This document shows, piece after piece, positions 28,724 to 43,700 of a DNA stretch of 64,000 nt. Source of the DNA: Eutreptiella sp. 'Long Island Sound 2002' (Eukaryota; Euglenozoa; Euglenophyceae; Eutreptiales; Eutreptiaceae); the NCBI GenBank assembly GCA_964036045.1, contig OZ038400.1, positions 11,591,079 to 11,655,078 of the forward strand, read 5' to 3'. Under the pieces are notes generated by a model that was not told where the DNA came from, did no database searches, and saw only the letters and a list, made by a program, of their open reading frames with translations. Both the position numbers and the translations under genes were made by a program. The first letter of the stretch is position 1. Each line of letters begins with the position of its first letter.

Positions 28724-31700
28724 GTGCAAGGGAGCCTAAAGCCCAGATTTGCGCACACGGGCAAATTCGGGCAAATTCTCTGCTACACGTGCGATGTGGT
28801 TCGTATGGTACACGAACAGCATGATGCAGCTTGTTCTGGCCCGAGGGTTGAGTGGTTGGGATATGGGCAATACCAATTTGAAATGGGCATTGTGCGGGCA
28901 CGTACTGTGAAGTTCAACCTGAAAATAGCGTCATTCGCGTGCAAGGGAGCCTAAAGCCCACATTTGCGCACACGGGCAAATTCGGGCAAATTCTCTGCTA
29001 CACGTGCGACGTAGTTCGTATGGTACACTAACAGCATGATGCAGCTTGTTCTGGCCAGAGGGTTGAGTGGTCGCGATATGGGCAATACCAATTTGAAATC
29101 GGCATTGTGCGGGCACGTACTGTTCAGTTCAACCTGAAAATAGCTTCCTTCGCGTGCAAGGGAGCCTAAACCTCACATTTGCACACACGGGCAAATTCGA
29201 GCAAATTCTCTGCTACAGGTGCGACGTGGTTCGTATGGTACGCGAACAGCATGATGCACCTTGTTCTGGCCGGAGGGTTGAGTGGTTGTGATATGGGCAA
29301 TACCAATTTGGAATGGTCATTGTGCGGGCACGCACTGTTCAGTTCAACCTGAAAATAGCGTCCTTCACGTGCAAGGGAGCCTAAACCTCACATTTGCACA
29401 CACGGGCAAATTCGGGCAAATTCTCTGCTACACGTCCGATGTGGTTCGTATGGTACACGAACAGCATGATGCAGCTTCTTCTGGCAGGAGGGTTGAGTGG
29501 TTGTGATATGGGCAATACCAATTTGAAATGGGCATTGTGCGGGCACGTACTGTGAAGTTCAACCTGAAAATAGCGTCATTCGCGTGCAAGGGAGCCTAAA
29601 GCCCAGATTTGCGCACACGGGCAAATTCGGGCAAATTCTCTGCTACACGTGCGATGTGGTTCGTATGGTACACGAACAGCATGATGCAGCTTGTTCTGGC
29701 CGGAGGGTTGAGTGGTTGGGATATGGGCAATACCAATTTGAAATGGGCATTGTGCGGGCACGTACTGTGAAGTTCAACCTGAAAATAGCGTCATTCGCGT
29801 GCAAGGGAGCCTAAAGCCCACATTTGCGCACACGGGCAAATTCGGGCAAATTCTCTGCTACATGTGCGAGGTGGTTCGTATGGTACACGAACATCATGAT
29901 GCACCTTGTTTTGACCAGGGGGTTGAGTGGTCGAGATATGGGCAATACCAATTTGGAATGGTCATTGTGCGGGCACGCACTGTTCAGTTCAACCTGAAAA
30001 TAGCGTCCTTCACGTGCAAGGGAGCCTAAACCTCACATTTGCACACACGGGCAAATTCGAGCAAATTCTCTGCTACAGCTGCGACGTGGTTCGTATGGTA
30101 CACGAACAGCATGATGCAGCTTGTTCTGGCCAGAGGGTTGAGTGGTCGCGATATGGGCAACACCAAATTGAAATGGGCATTGTGCGGGCACGTACTGTTC
30201 AGTTCAACCTGAAAATAGCATCACTCGTGTGCAAGGGAGCCTGAACCTCACATTTGCACACACGGGCAGATTCGGGCAAATTCTCTGCTACATGTGCGAG
30301 GTGGTTCGTATGGTACACGAACAGCATGATGCAGCTTGTTCTGGCCAGAGGGTTGAGTGGTCGCGATATGGGCAACACCAAATTGAAATGGTCATTGTGC
30401 GGGCACGCACTGTTCAGTTGAACCTGAAAATAGCGTCCTTCACGTGCAAGGGAGCCTAAACCTCACATTTGCACACACGGGCAAATTCGGGCAAATTCTC
30501 TGCTACACGTGCGACGTGGTTCGTATGGTACACGAACAGCATGATGCAGCTTCTTCTGGCAGGAGGGTTGAGCGGTTGTGATATGGGCAATACCAATTTG
30601 AAATGGGCATTGTGCGGGCACGTACTGTGAAGTTCAACCTGAAAATAGCGTCCTTCGCGTGCAAGGGAGCCTAAAGCCCAGATTTGCGCACACGGGCAAA
30701 TTCGGGCAAATTCTCTGCTACACGTGCGATGTGGTTCATATGGTACACGAACAGCATGATGCAGCTTGTTCTGGCCGGAGGGTTGAGTGGTTGGGATATG
30801 GGCAATACCAATTTGAAATGGGCATTGTGCGGGCACGTACTGTGAAGTTCAACCTGAAAATAGCGTCATTCGCGTGCAAGGGAGCCTAAAGCCCACATTT
30901 GCGCACACGGGCAAATTCGGGCAAATTCTCTGCTACACGTGCGACGTGGTTCGTATGGTACACTAACAGCATGATGCAGCTTGTTCTGGCCAGAGGGTTG
31001 AGTGGTCGCGATATGGGCAATACCAATTTGAAATCGGCATTGTGCGGGCACGTACTGTTCAGTTCAACCTGAAAATAGCGTCCTTCGCGTGCAAGGGAGC
31101 CTAAACCTCACATTTGCACACACGGGCAAATTCGAGCAAATTCTCTGCTACAGGTGCGACGTGGTTCGTATGGTACGCGAACAGCATGATGCACCTTGTT
31201 CTGGCCGGAGGGTTGAGTGGTTGTGATATGGGCAATACCAATTTGAAACGGGCATTGTGCGGGCACGTACTGTGAAGTTCAACCTGGAAATAAGGTTATT
31301 CGCGTGCAAGGGAGACTGAATCTCACATTTGCACACACGGGCAAATTCGGGCAAATTCTCTGCTACACGTGCGGGGTGGTTCGTATGGTACACGAACATC
31401 ATGATGCACCTTGTTTTGGCCAGAGGGTTAAGTGGTCGAGATATGGGCAATACCAATTTGAAATCGGCATTGTGCGGGCACGTACTGTTCAGTTCAACCT
31501 GAAAATAGCGTCCTTCGCGTGCAAGGGAGCCTAAACCTCACATTTGCACACACGGGCAAATTCGAGCAAATTCTCTGCTACAGGTGCGACGTGGTTCGTA
31601 TGGTACGCGAACAGCATGATGCACCTTGTTCTGGCCGGAGGGTTGAGTGGTTGTGATATGGGCAATACCTATTTGAAATGGGCATTGTGCGGGCACGTAC

Positions 31701-34700
31701 TGTGAAGTTCAACCTGAAAATAGCGTCCTTCGCGTGCAAGGGAGCCTAAACCTCACATTTCCACACACGTGCAAATTCGGGCAAATTCTCTGCTACACGT
31801 GCGACGTGGTTCGTATGGTACACGAACATCATGATGCACCTTGTTTTGGCCAGAGGGTTGAGTGGTCGAGATATGGGCAATACCAATTTGAAATTGTCAT
31901 TATGCGGGCACGCACTGTTCAGTTCAACCTGAAAATAGCGTCATTCGCGTGCAAGGGAGCCTAAAACCCACATATGCGCACACGGGCAGATTCGAGCAAA
32001 TTCTCTGCTACAGGTGCGACGTGGTTCGTATGGTACACTAACAGCATGATGCAGCTTGTTCTGGCCAGAGGGTTGAGTGGTCGAGATATGGGCAATACCA
32101 ATTTGAAATGGGCATTGTGCGGGCACGTACTGTTCAGTTCAACCTGGAAATAGCGTCATTAGCGTGCAACGGAGCCTGAACCTCACATTTGCACACACGT
32201 GCAGATTCGGGCAAATTCTCTGCTACACGTGCGACGTGGTTCGTATGGTACGCGAACAGCATGATGCAGCTTGTTCTGGCCAGAGGGTTGAGTGGTCGAG
32301 ATATGGGCAATACCAATTTGAAATGGGCATTGTGCGGGCACGTACTTTTCGGTTCAACCTGAAAATAGTGTCACTCGTGTGCAAGGGAGCCTAAACCTCA
32401 CATTTGCACACACGGGCAAATTCGGGCAAATTCTCTGCTACACGTGCGATGTGGTTCGTATGGTACACGAACAGCATGATGCAGCTTGTTCTGGCCGGAG
32501 GGTTGAGTGGTTGTGATATGGGCAATACCAATTTGAAATGGGCATTGTGCGGGCACGTACTGTGGAGTTCAACCTGAAAATAGCGTCATTCGCGTGCAAG
32601 GGAGCCTAAAACCCACATATGCGCACACGGGCAAATTCGAGCAAATTCTCTGCTACAGGTGCGACGTGGTTCCTATGGTACACGAACATCATGATGCAGC
32701 TTTGTCTGGCCTGAGGGTTGAGTGGTCGAGATATGGGCAACACCAATTTGAAACGGGCATTGTGCGGACACGTACTGTTCAGTTCAACCTGAAAATAGCG
32801 TCACTCGTGTGCAAGGGAGCCTAAAGCCCAGATTTGCGCACACGGGCAAATTCGGGCAAATTCTCTGCTACACGTGCGACGTGGTTCGTATGGTACATGA
32901 ACAGCATGATGCAGCTTGTTCTGGCCAGAGGGTTGAGTGGTCGCGATATGGGCAACACCAATTTGAAACGGGCATTGTGCGGACACGTACTGTTCAGTTC
33001 AACCTGAAAATAGCGTCACTCGTGTGCAAGGGAGCCTGAACCTCACATTTGCACACACGGGCAAATTCGGGCAAATTCTCTGCTACATGTGCGAGGTGGT
33101 TCGTATGGTACATGAACATCATGATGCACCTTGTTTTGACCAGGGGGTTGAGTGGTCGAGATATGGGCAATACCAAATTGAAGCGGGTATTGTGCGGGCA
33201 CGTACTGCGAAGTTCAACCTGAAAATAGCGTCATTCGCGTGCAAGGGAGCCTAAAGCCCAGATTTGCGCACACGGGCTAATTCGGGCAAATTCTCTGCTA
33301 CACGTGCGATGTGGTTCGTATGGTACACGAACATCATGATGCACCTTGTTTTGACCAGGGGGTTGAGTGGTCGAGATATGGGCAATACCAATTTGGAATG
33401 GTCATTGTGCGGGCACGCACTGTTCATTTCAACCTGAAAATAGCGTCCTTCACGTGCAAGGGAGCCTAAACCTCACATTTGCACACACGGGCAAATTCGG
33501 GCAAATTCTCTGCTACACGTGCGACGTGGTTCGTATGGTACACTAACAGCATGATGCAGCTTGTTGTGCCCAGAGGGTTGAGTGGTTGAGAAATGGGCAA
33601 TACCAAATTGAAACGGCCATTGTGCGGGCACGTACTGTTCAGTTCAACCTGAAAATAGCGTCATTCGCGTGCAAGGGAGCCTAAAGCCCAGATTTGCGCA
33701 CACGGGCAAATTCGGGCAAATTCTCTGCTACACGTGCGATGTGGTTCGTATGGTACACGAACATCATGATGCACCTTGTTTTGACCAGGGGGTTGAGTGG
33801 TCGAGATATGGGCAATACCAATTTGGAATGGTCATTGTGCGGGCACGCACTCTTCAGTTCAACCTGAAAATAGCGTCCTTCACGTGCAAGGGAGCCTAAA
33901 CCTCACATTTGCACACACGGGCAAATTCGGGCAAATTCTCTGCTACACGTGCGACGTGGTTCGTATGGTACACTAACAGCATGATGCAGCTTGTTCTGGC
34001 CAGAGGGTTGAGTGTTCGAGATATGGGCAATACCAATTTGAAATTGGCATTGTGCGGGCACGCACTGTTCAGTTCAACCTGAAAATAGCGTCCTTCACGT
34101 GCAAGGGAGCCTAAACCTCACATTTGCACACACGGGCAAATTCGGGCAAATTCTCTGCTACACGTGCGACGTGGTTCATATGGTACACGAATAGCATGAT
34201 GCAGCTTGTTGTGGCCAGAGGGTTGAGTGGTTGAGATATGGGCAATACCAAATTGAAACGGGTATTGTGCGGGCACGTACTATTCAGTTCAACCTGAAAA
34301 TAGCGTCATTCGCGTGCAAGGGAGCCTAAAACCCACATATGCGGACACGGGCAAATTCGAGCAAATTCTCTGCTACAGGTGCGACGTGCTTCGTATGGTA
34401 CACGAACAACATGCTGCAGCTTGTTCTGGCCAGAGGGTTGAGTGGTCGAGATATGGGCAATACCAATTTGAAATCGGCATTGTGCGGGCACGTACTGTTC
34501 GGTTCAACCTGGAAATAAGGTTATTCGCGTGCAAGGGAGCCTGAACCTCACATTTGCGCACACGGGCAAATTCGGGCAAATTCTCTGCTACACGTGCGGG
34601 GTGGTTCGTATGGTACACGAACATCATGATGCACCTTGTTTTGGCCAGAGGGTTGAGTGGTCGAGATATGGGCAATACCAAATTGAAATGGTCATTGTGC

Positions 34701-37700
34701 GGGCACGCACTGTTCAGTTCAACCTGAAAATAGTGTCCTTCGCGTGCAAGGGAGCCTAAACCCCACATTTGCACACACGGGCAAATTCGGGCAAATTCTC
34801 TGCTACACGTGCGACGTGGTTCGTATGGTACACGAACAGCATGATGCAGCTTGTTCTGGCCAGAGGGTTGAGTGGTCGCGATATGGGCAACACCAATTTG
34901 AAATGGGCATTGTGCGGGCACGTACTGTTCAGTTCAACCTGAAAATAGCGTCCTTCGCGTGCAAGGGAGCCTAAACCTCACATTTGCACACACGGGCAAA
35001 TTCGGGCAAACTCTCTGCTACACGTGCGACGTGGTTCGTATGGTACACGAACAGCATGATGCAGCTTGTTCTGGCCAGAGGGTTGAGTGGTTGTGATATG
35101 GGCAATACCAATTTGAAATGGGCATTGTGCGGGCACGTACTGTGAAGTTCAACCTGAAAATAGCGTCACTCGTGTGCAAGGGAGCCTAAACCTCACATTT
35201 GCATACACCGGCAAATTCGGGCAAATTCTCTGCTACACGTGCGACGTGGTTCGTATGGTACACGAACAGCATGATGCAGCTTGTTCTGGCTGGAGGGTTG
35301 AGTGGTTGTGATATGGGCAATACCAATTTGAAATCGGCATTGTGCGGGCACGTACTGTTCGGTTCAACCTGAAAATAGCGCCCTTCACGTGCAAGGGAGC
35401 CTAAACCTCACATTTGCACACACGGGCAAATTCGGGCAAATTCTCTGCTACACGTGCGACGTGGTTCGTATGGTACACGAACAGCATGATGCAGCTTGTT
35501 CTGGCCGGAGGGTTGAGTGGTTGTGATATGGGCAATACCAGTTTGAAATGGGCATTGTGCGGGCACGTACTGTGAAGTTCAACCTGAAAATAGCGTCATT
35601 CGCGTGCAAGGGAGCCTAAAGCCCAGATTTGCGCACACGGGCAAATTCGGGCAAATTCTCTGCTACACGTGCGATGTGGTTCGTATGGTACACGAACAAC
35701 ATGCTGCAGCTTGTTCTGGCCAGAGGGTTAAGTGGTCGAGATATGGGCAATACCGATTTGAAATCGGCATTGTGCGGGCACGTACTGTTCGGTTCAACCT
35801 GGAAATAAGGTTATTCGCGTGCAAGGGAGCCTGAACCTCACATTTGCACACACGGGCAAATTCGGGCAAATTCTCTGCTACACGTGCAACGTGGTTCGTA
35901 TGGTACACGAATAGCATGATGCAGCTTGTTGTGGCCAGAGGGTTGAGTGGTTGAGATATGGGCAATACCAAATTGAAACGGCCATTGTGCGGGCACGTAC
36001 TGTTCAGTTCAACCTGAAAATAGCGTCATTCGCGTGCAAGGGAGCCTAAAGCCCAGATTTGCGCACACGGGCAAATTCGGGCAAATTCTCTGCTACACGT
36101 GCGATGTGGTTCGTATGGTACACGAACAACATGCTGCAGCTTGTTCTGGCCATAGGGTTAAGTGGTCAAGATATGGGCAATACCAATTTGAAATCGGCAT
36201 TGTGCGGGCACGTACTGTGAAGTTCAACCTGGAAATAAGGTTATTCGCGTGCAAGGGAGCCTGAACCTCACATTTGCACACACGGGCAAATTCGGGCAAA
36301 TTCTCTGCTACACATGCGACGTGGTTCGTATGGTACACGAATAGCATGATGCAGCTTGTTGTGGCCAGAGGGTTGAGTGGTTGAGATATGGGCAATACCA
36401 AATTGAAACGGCCATTGTGCGGGCACGTACTGTTCAGTTCAACCTGAAAATAGCGTCATTCGCGTGCAAGGGAGCCTGGAGCCCAGATTTGCGCACACGG
36501 GCAAATTCGGGCAAATTCTCTGCTACACGTGCGATGTGGTTCGTATGGTACACGAACATCATGATGCACCTTGTTTTGACCACGGGGTTGAGTGTTCGAG
36601 ATATGGGCAATACCAATTTGGAATGGTCATTGTGCGGGCACGCACTGTTCAGTTCAACCTGAAAATAGCGTCCTTCATGTGCAAGGGAGCCTAAACCTCA
36701 CATTTGCACACACGGGCAAATTCGGGCCAATTCTCTGGTACACGTGCGACGTGGTTCGTATGGTACACGAACATCATGATGCACCTTGTTTTGACCAGGG
36801 GGTTGAGTGGTCGAGATATGGGCAATACCGATTTGGAATGGTCATTGTGCGGGCACGCACTGTTCAGTTCAACCTGAAAATAGCGTCCTTCACGTGCAAG
36901 GGAGCCTAAACCTCACATTTGCACACACGGGCAAATTCGGGCAAATTCTCTGCTACACGTGCGGGGTGGTTCGTATGGTACACGAACATCATGATGCACC
37001 TTGTTTTGGCCAGAGGGTTGAGTGGTCGAGATATGGGCAATACCAATTTGAAATGGTCATTGTGCGGGCACGCACTGTTCAGTTCAACCTGAAAATAGTG
37101 TCCTTCGCGTGCAAGGGAGCCTAAACCCCACATTTGCACACACGGGCAAATTCGGGCAAATTCTCTGCTACACGTGCGACGTGGTTCGTATGGTACACGA
37201 ACAGCATGATGCAGCTTGTTCTGGCCAGAGGGTTGAGTGGTCGCGATATGGGCAACACCAATTTGAAATGGGCATTGTGCGGGCACGTACTGTTCAGTTC
37301 AACCTGAAAATAGCGTCCTTCGCGTGCAAGGGAGCCTAAACCTCACATTTGCACACACGGGCAAATTCGGGCAAATTCTCTGCTACACGTGCGACGTGGT
37401 TCGTATGGTACACGAACAGCATGATGCAGCTTTTTCTGGCCAGAGGGTTGAGTGGTTGTGATATGGGCAATACCAATTTGAAATGGGCATTGTGCGGGCA
37501 CGTACTGTGAAGTTCAACCTGAAAATAGCGTCACTCGTGTGCAAGGGAGCCTAAACCTCACATTTGCATACACGGGCAAATTCGGGCAAATTCTCTGCTA
37601 CACGTGCGACGTGGTTCGTATGGTACAGGAACAGCATGATGCAGCTTGTTCTGGCCGGAGGGTTGAGTGGTTGTGATATGGGCAATACCAATTTGAAATG

Positions 37701-37753
37701 GGCATTGTGCGGGCACGTACTGTGAAGTTGGACCTGAAAATAGCGTCATTCGC

Positions 37754-40700
37754 GTGCAAGGGAGCCTAAAGCCCAGATTTGCGCACACGGGCAAATTCGG
37801 GCAAATTCTCTGCTACACGTGCGATGTGGTTCGTATGGTACACGAACAACATGCTGCAGCTTGTTCTGGCCATAGGGTTAAGTGGTCGAGATATGGGCAA
37901 TACCAATTTGAAATCGGCATTGTCCGGGCACGTACTGTGAAGTTCAACCTGGAAATAAGGTTATTCGCGTGCAAGGGAGCCTGAACCTCAGATTTGCACA
38001 CACGGGCAAATTCGGGCAAATTCTCTGCTACACATGCGACGTGGTTCGTATGGTACACGAATAGCATGATGCAGCTTGTTGTGGCCAGAGGGTTGAGTGG
38101 TTGAGATATGGGCAATACCAAATTGAAACGGCCATTGTGCGGGCACGTACTGTTCAGTTCAACCTGAAAATAGCGTCATTCGCGTGCAAGGGAGCCTAAA
38201 GCCCAGATTTGCGCACACGGGCAAATTCGGGCAAATTCTCTGCTACACGTGCGATGTGGTTCGTATGGTACACGAACATCATGATGCACCTTGTTTTGAC
38301 CAGGGGGTTGAGTGGTCGAGATATGGGCAATACCAATTTGGAATGGTCATTGTGCGGGCACGCGCTGTTCAGTTCAACCTGAAAATAGCGTCCTTCATGT
38401 GCAAGGGAGCCTAAACCTCACATTTGCACACACGGGCAAATTCGGGCAAATTCTCTGCTACACGTGCGACGTGGTTCGTATGGTACACGAACATCATGAT
38501 GCACCTTGTTTTGACCAGGGGGTTGAGTGGTCGAGATATGGGCAATACCAATTTAGAATGGTCATTGTGCGGGCACGCACTGTTCAGTTCAACCTGAAAA
38601 TAGCGTCCTTCACGTGCAAGGGAGCCTAAACCGCACATTTGCACACACGGGCAAATTCGGGCAAATTCTCTGCTACACGTGCGACGTGGTTCATATGGTA
38701 CACGAATAGCATGATGCAGCTTGTTGTGGCCAGAGGGTTGAGTGGTTGAGATATGGGCAATACCAAATTGAAACGGTTATTGTGCGGGCACGTACTGCGA
38801 AGTTCAACCTGAAAATAGTGTCCTTCGCGTGCAAGGGAGCCTAAACCCCACATTTGCACAGACGGGCAAATTCGGGCAAATTCTCTGCTACACGTGCGAC
38901 GTGGTTCGTATGGTACACGAACAGCATGATGCAGCTTGTTCTGGCCAGAGGGTTGTGTGCTTGTGATATGGGCAATACCAATTTGAAATGGGCATTGTGC
39001 GGGCACGTACTGTGAAGTTCAACCTGAAAATAGCGTCACTCGTGTGCAAGGGAGCCTAAACCTCACATTTGCACACACGGGCAAATTCGGGCCAATTCTC
39101 TGGTACACGTGCGACGTGGTTCGTATGGTACACGAACATCATGATGCACCTTGTTTTGACCAGGGGGTTGAGTGGTCGAGATATGGGCAATACCGATTTG
39201 GAATGGTCATTGTGCGGGCACGCACTGTTCAGTTCAACCTGAAAATAGCGTCCTTCACGTGCAAGGGAGCCTAAACCTCACATTTGCACACACGGGCAAA
39301 TTCGGGCAAATTCTCTGCTACACGTGCGGGGTGGTTCGTATGGTACACGAACATCATGATGCACCTTGTTTTGGCCAGAGGGTTGAGTGGTCGAGATATG
39401 GGCAATACCAATTTGAAATGGTCATTGTGCGGGCACGCACTGTTCAGTTCAACCTGAAAATAGTGTCCTTCGCGTGCAAGGGAGCCTAAACCCCACATTT
39501 GCACACACGGGCAAATTCGGGCAAATTCTCTGCTACACGTGCGACGTGGTTCGTATGGTACACGAACAGCATGATGCAGCTTGTTCTGGCCAGAGGGTTG
39601 AGTGGTCGCGATATGGGCAACACCAATTTGAAATGGGCATTGTGCGGGCACGTACTGTTCAGTTCAACCTGAAAATAGCGTCCTTCGCGTGCAAGGGAGC
39701 CTAAACCTCACATTTGCACACACGGGCAAATTCGGGCAAATTCTCTGCTACACGTGCGACGTGGTTCGTATGGTACACGAACAGCATGATGCAACTTTTT
39801 CTGGCCAGAGGGTTGAGTGGTTGTGATATGGGCAATACCAATTTGAAATGGGCATTGTGCGGGCACGTACTGTGAAGTTCAACCTGAAAATAGCGTCACT
39901 CGTGTGCAAGGGAGCCTAAACCTCACATTTGCATACACGGGCAAATTCGGGCAAATTCTCTGCTACACGTGCGACGTGGTTCGTATGGTACACGAACAGC
40001 ATGATGCAGCTTGTTCTGGCCGGAGGGTTGAGTGGTTGTGATATGGGCAATACCAATTTGAAATCGGCATTGTGCGGGCACGTACTGTTCAGTTCAACCT
40101 GAAAATAGCGTCCTTCACGTGCAAGGGAGCCTAAACCTCACATTTGCACACACGGGCAAATTCGGGCAAATCCTCTGCTACACGTGCGACGTGGTTCGTA
40201 TGGTACACGAACAGCATGATGCAGCTTGTTCTGGCCGGATGGTTGAGTGGTTGTGATATGGGCAATACCAATTTGAAATGGGCATTGTGCGGGCACGTAC
40301 TGTGAAGTTCAACCTGAAAATAGCGTCATTCGCGTGCAAGGGAGCCTAAAGCCCAGATTTGCGCACACGGGCAAATTCGGGCAAATTCTCTGCTACACGT
40401 GCGATGTGGTTCGTATGGTACACGAACAACATGCTGCAGCTTGTTCTGGCCATAGGGTTAAGTGGTCGAGATATGGGCAATACCAATTTGAAATCGGCAT
40501 TGTGCGGGCACGTACTGTGAAGTTCAACCTGGAAATAAGGTTATTCGCGTGCAAGGGAGCCTGAACCTCACATTTGCACACACGGGCAAATTCAGGCAAA
40601 TTCTCTGCTACACGTGCGACGTGGTTCGTATGGTACACGAATAGCATGATGCAGCTTGTTGTGGCCAGAGGGTTGAGTGGTTGAGATATGGGCAATACCA

Positions 40701-43700
40701 ATTTGAAATGGGCATTGTGCGGGCACGTAGTGTGAAGTTCAACCTGAAAATAGCGTCATTCGCGTGCAAGGGAGCCTAAAGCCCAGATTTGCGCACACGG
40801 GCAAATTCGGGCAAATTCTCTGCTACACGTGCGATGTGGTTCGTATGGTACACGAACAACATGCTGCAGCTTGTTCTGGCCATAGGGTTAAGTGGTCGAG
40901 ATATGGGCAATACCAATTTGAAATCGGCATTGTGCGGGCACGTACTGTGAAGTTCAACCTGGAAATAAGGTTATTCGCGTGCAAGGGAGCCTGAACCTCA
41001 CATTTGCACACACGGGCAAATTCGGGCAAATTCTCTGCTACACATGCGACGTGGTTCGTATGGTACACGAATAGCATGATGCAGCTTGTTGTGGCCAGAG
41101 GGTTGAGTGGTTGAGATATGGGCAATACCAAATTGAAACGGCCATTGTGCGGGCACGTACTGTTCAGTTCAACCTGAAAATAGCGTCATTCGCGTGCAAG
41201 GGAGCCTAAAGCCCAGATTTGCGCACACGGGCAAATTCGGGCAAATTCTCTGCTACACGTGCGATGTGGTTCGTATGGTACACGAACATCATGATGCACC
41301 TTGTTTTGACCAGGGGGTTGAGTGGTCGAGATATGGGCAATACCAATTTGGAATGGTCATTGTGCGGGCACGCGCTGTTCAGTTCAACCTGAAAATAGCG
41401 TCCTTCATGTGCAAGGGAGCCTAAACCTCACATTTGCACACACGGGCAAATTCGGGCAAATTCTCTGCTACACGTGCGACGTGGTTCGTATGGTACACGA
41501 ACATCATGATGCACCTTGTTTTGACCAGGGGGTTGAGTGGTCGAGATATGGGCAATACCAATTTAGAATGGTCATTGTGCGGGCACGCACTGTTCAGTTC
41601 AACCTGAAAATAGCGTCCTTCACGTGCAAGGGAGCCTAAACCGCACATTTGCACACACGGGCAAATTCGGGCAAATTCTCTGCTACACGTGCGACGTGGT
41701 TCATATGGTACACGAATAGCATGATGCAGCTTGTTGTGGCCAGAGGGTTGAGTGGTTGAGATATGGGCAATACCAAATTGAAACGGTTATTGTGCGGGCA
41801 CGTACTGCGAAGTTCAACCTGAAAATAGTGTCCTTCGCGTGCAAGGGAGCCTAAACCCCACATTTGCACACACGGGCAAATTCGGGCAAATTCTCTGCTA
41901 CACGTGCGACGTGGTTCGTATGGTACACGAACAGCATGATGCAGCTTGTTCTGGCCAGAGGGTTGTGTGCTTGTGATATGGGCAATACCAATTTGAAATG
42001 GGCATTGTGCGGGCACGTACTGTGAAGTTCAACCTGAAAATAGCGTCACTCGCGTGCAAGGGAGCCTAAACCTCACATTTGCACACACGGGCAAATTCGG
42101 GCCAATTCTCTGGTACACGTGCGACGTGGTTCGTATGGTACACGAACATCATGATGCACCTTGTTTTGACCAGGGGGTTGAGTGGTCGAGATATGGGCAA
42201 TACCGATTTGGAATGGTCATTGTGCGGGCACGCACTGTTCAGTTCAACCTGAAAATAGCGTCCTTCACGTGCAAGGGAGCCTAAACCTCACATTTGCACA
42301 CACGGGCAAATTCGGGCAAATTCTCTGCTACACGTGCGGGGTGGTTCGTATGGTACACGAACATCATGATGCACCTTGTTTTGGCCAGAGGGTTGAGTGG
42401 TCGAGATATGGGCAATACCAATTTGAAATGGTCATTGTGCGGGCACGCACTGTTCAGTTCAACCTGAAAATAGTGTCCTTCGCGTGCAAGGGAGCCTAAA
42501 CCCCACATTTGCACACACGGGCAAATTCGGGCAAATTCTCTGCTACACGTGCGACGTGGTTCGTATGGTACACGAACAGCATGATGCAGCTTGTTCTGGC
42601 CAGAGGGTTGAGTGGTCGCGATATGGGCAACACCAATTTGAAATGGGCATTGTGCGGGCACGTACTGTTCAGTTCAACCTGAAAATAGCGTCCTTCGCGT
42701 GCAAGGGAGCCTAAACCTCACATTTGCACACACGGGCAAATTCGGGCAAATTCTCTGCTACACGTGCGACATGGTTCGTATGGTACACGAACAGCATGAT
42801 GCAGCTTTTTCTGGCCAGAGGGTTGAGTGGTTGTGATATGGGCAATACCAATTTGAAATGGGCATTGTGCGGGCACGTACTGTGAAGTTCAACCTGAAAA
42901 TAGCGTCACTCGTGTGCAAGGGAGCCTAAACCTCACATTTGCATACACGGGCAAATTCGGGCAAATTCTCTGCTACACGTGCGACGTGGTTCGTATGGTA
43001 CACGAACAGCATGATGCAGCTTGTTCTGGCCGGAGGGTTGAGTGGTTGTGATATGGGCAATACCAATTTGAAATCGGCATTGTGCGGGCACGTACTGTTC
43101 AGTTCAACCTGAAAATAGCGTCCTTCACGTGCAAGGGAGCCCAAACCTCACATTTGCACACACGGGCAAATTCGGGCAAATCCTCTGCTACACGTGCGAC
43201 GTGGTTCGTATGGTACACGAACAGCATGATGCAGCTTGTTCTGGCCGGAGGGTTGAGTGGTTGTGATATGGGCAATACCAATTTGAAATGGGCATTGTGC
43301 GGGCACGTACTGTGAAGTTCAACCTGAAAATAGCGTCATTCGCGTGCAAGGGAGCCTAAAGCCCAGATTTGCGCACACGGGCAAATTCGGGCAAATTCTC
43401 TGCTACACGTGCGATGTGGTTCGTATGGTACACGAACAACATGCTGCAGCTTGTTCTGGCCATAGGGTTAAGTGTTCGAGATATGGGCAATACCAATTTG
43501 AAATCGGCATTGTGCGGGCACGTACTGTGAAGTTCAACCTGGAAATAAGGTTATTCGCGTGCAAGGGAGCCTGAACCTCACATTTGCACACACGGGCAAA
43601 TTCGGGCAAATTCTCTGCTACACGTGCGACGTGGTTCGTATGGTACACGAATAGCATGATGCAGCTTGTTGTGGCCAGAGGGTTGAGTGGTTGAGATATG

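Noticed and set aside
34373-34921. 182-codon minus-strand open frame, and dozens of recurrent 60-126 codon frames, in the satellite
   Set aside because: They recur with the monomer, shift frame every unit because 215 is not divisible by 3, overlap on both strands and have no recognisable domain. Most start at arbitrary GTG or ATG in the repeat.
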